From JBBQVS01 sp964250805 (lineage in GTDB: Bacteria; Chloroflexota; Ktedonobacteria; Ktedonobacterales; Ktedonobacteraceae), in contig CAXUHG010000003.1 in assembly GCA_964250805.1 (NCBI GenBank), forward strand, positions 1 to 64,000: a stretch of 64,000 bases of DNA, given 5' to 3'. Positions within the stretch are counted from its first letter, which is position 1. Each line of letters starts with the position of its first letter. This document shows, piece by piece, positions 63,691 to 64,000 of this stretch. The position numbers were made by a program, and so were the translations under genes. The notes under the pieces were generated by a model, which was given only the letters and a program-made list of their open reading frames with translations, made no database searches and was not told the DNA's origin.

Positions 63691-64000
63691 ATGAAAAATT
63701 TCATGGAAGGCATTAAAGTGTTTTACCCTCTTATAAACTCTTCAGAAGCTTTCCCCCATGCACTGCTAAGTTCTGGTACTATATCAGCTAAGGAAACAGC
63801 ATTAGCTCCTCTATACCAGGAAATGTCATTCATTCCTAAATCTCCTTGGAGAACACTAAACGATAGTGAAATGGATATATTGTACACCCAAAGTACACCA
63901 GTCACGCCTTGTGGCTCTTGGATTAGTATTGTTCCCGTACCAGATTTCGTCTTAGAGCCTTTTGTATCACTACGAGAAGCATCTAGAACTATTAAAGATA
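63691..64000 (+). CDS. Unknown protein, runs off the window end
   Basis: Not recognised. The ATG (or the GTG three bases before it) follows AAAGGAGATGTTTTT, and the frame stays open for 103 codons to the window edge: MKNFMEGIKVFYPLINSSEA, later PLYQEMSFIPKSPWRTL, TPCGSWISIVPVPDFVLEPF. Divergent from the 75-aa peptide gene. Possibly a biosynthetic protein of the same locus. Confidence 0.6.
   Translation, partial: MKNFMEGIKVFYPLINSSEAFPHALLSSGTISAKETALAPLYQEMSFIPKSPWRTLNDSEMDILYTQSTPVTPCGSWISIVPVPDFVLEPFVSLREASRTIKD

Overview
The window looks like chromosomal DNA of a Chloroflexota bacterium, most likely class Ktedonobacteria. This is an inference from gene style: one-pass membrane Ser/Thr kinases with an extracytoplasmic lectin-like domain, many decayed ISL3, IS1 and IS1182 transposases, NACHT STAND proteins and a large specialised-metabolism locus. 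No ribosomal marker is present to confirm it. A run of Ns at 5363-5462 and a C-rich left edge show that this is a draft scaffold. Layout: 0-9.7 kb holds two tandem paralogous Ser/Thr kinases, a possible 26-aa peptide broken by the assembly gap, a membrane diguanylate cyclase, a metallo-beta-lactamase-fold hydrolase with a lost N-terminus, small hypotheticals and a nucleotidyltransferase gene behind an array of direct repeats. 10.2-11.7 kb is a decayed ISL3 element with 90-bp inverted ends. 11.9-29.8 kb is a coherent biosynthetic or surface-glycoconjugate locus. The leftward arm encodes a heterodimeric ABC exporter and a SAM methyltransferase. The rightward arm encodes an HAD hydrolase, a PLP decarboxylase fused to a large unknown domain, an APH-type kinase, a membrane GT2, a PrnB/indoleamine-dioxygenase-like haem protein, a GHMP kinase, a sulfotransferase and two more GT2 enzymes. 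An IS1-type element with an 8-bp target duplication has landed inside it. 30-37 kb is accessory: an ISL3 remnant beside the broken C-terminal half of a CD-NTase (CBASS cyclase) with an AGS-C sensor, a GIY-YIG protein, and a nucleotidyltransferase with an unknown partner. 37.2-43.4 kb is the core of a Tn7-like transposon, tnsA-tnsB-tnsC-tniQ, whose TniQ carries about six helix-turn-helix modules. Its tnsA end abuts a tRNA gene with a UGC anticodon. 43.6-57.1 kb continues the accessory or defence region: a DUF5343-like protein, regulators, a NACHT protein with a sulfatase-modifying-factor-like tail, and a type I restriction system (hsdM, hsdS, hsdR plus a small metallopeptidase) whose hsdS has one in-frame stop. 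57.7-59.4 kb is a decayed IS1182-type element. 59.4-64 kb holds a divergent MFS exporter and ArsR regulator, an M29-aminopeptidase-like protein, a 75-aa Cys-ending peptide with a strong ribosome site, and an unknown gene running off the end, possibly the start of a peptide natural-product locus. The most novel material is the TniQ with an HTH array and the haem-enzyme/decarboxylase/kinase/glycosyltransferase locus.
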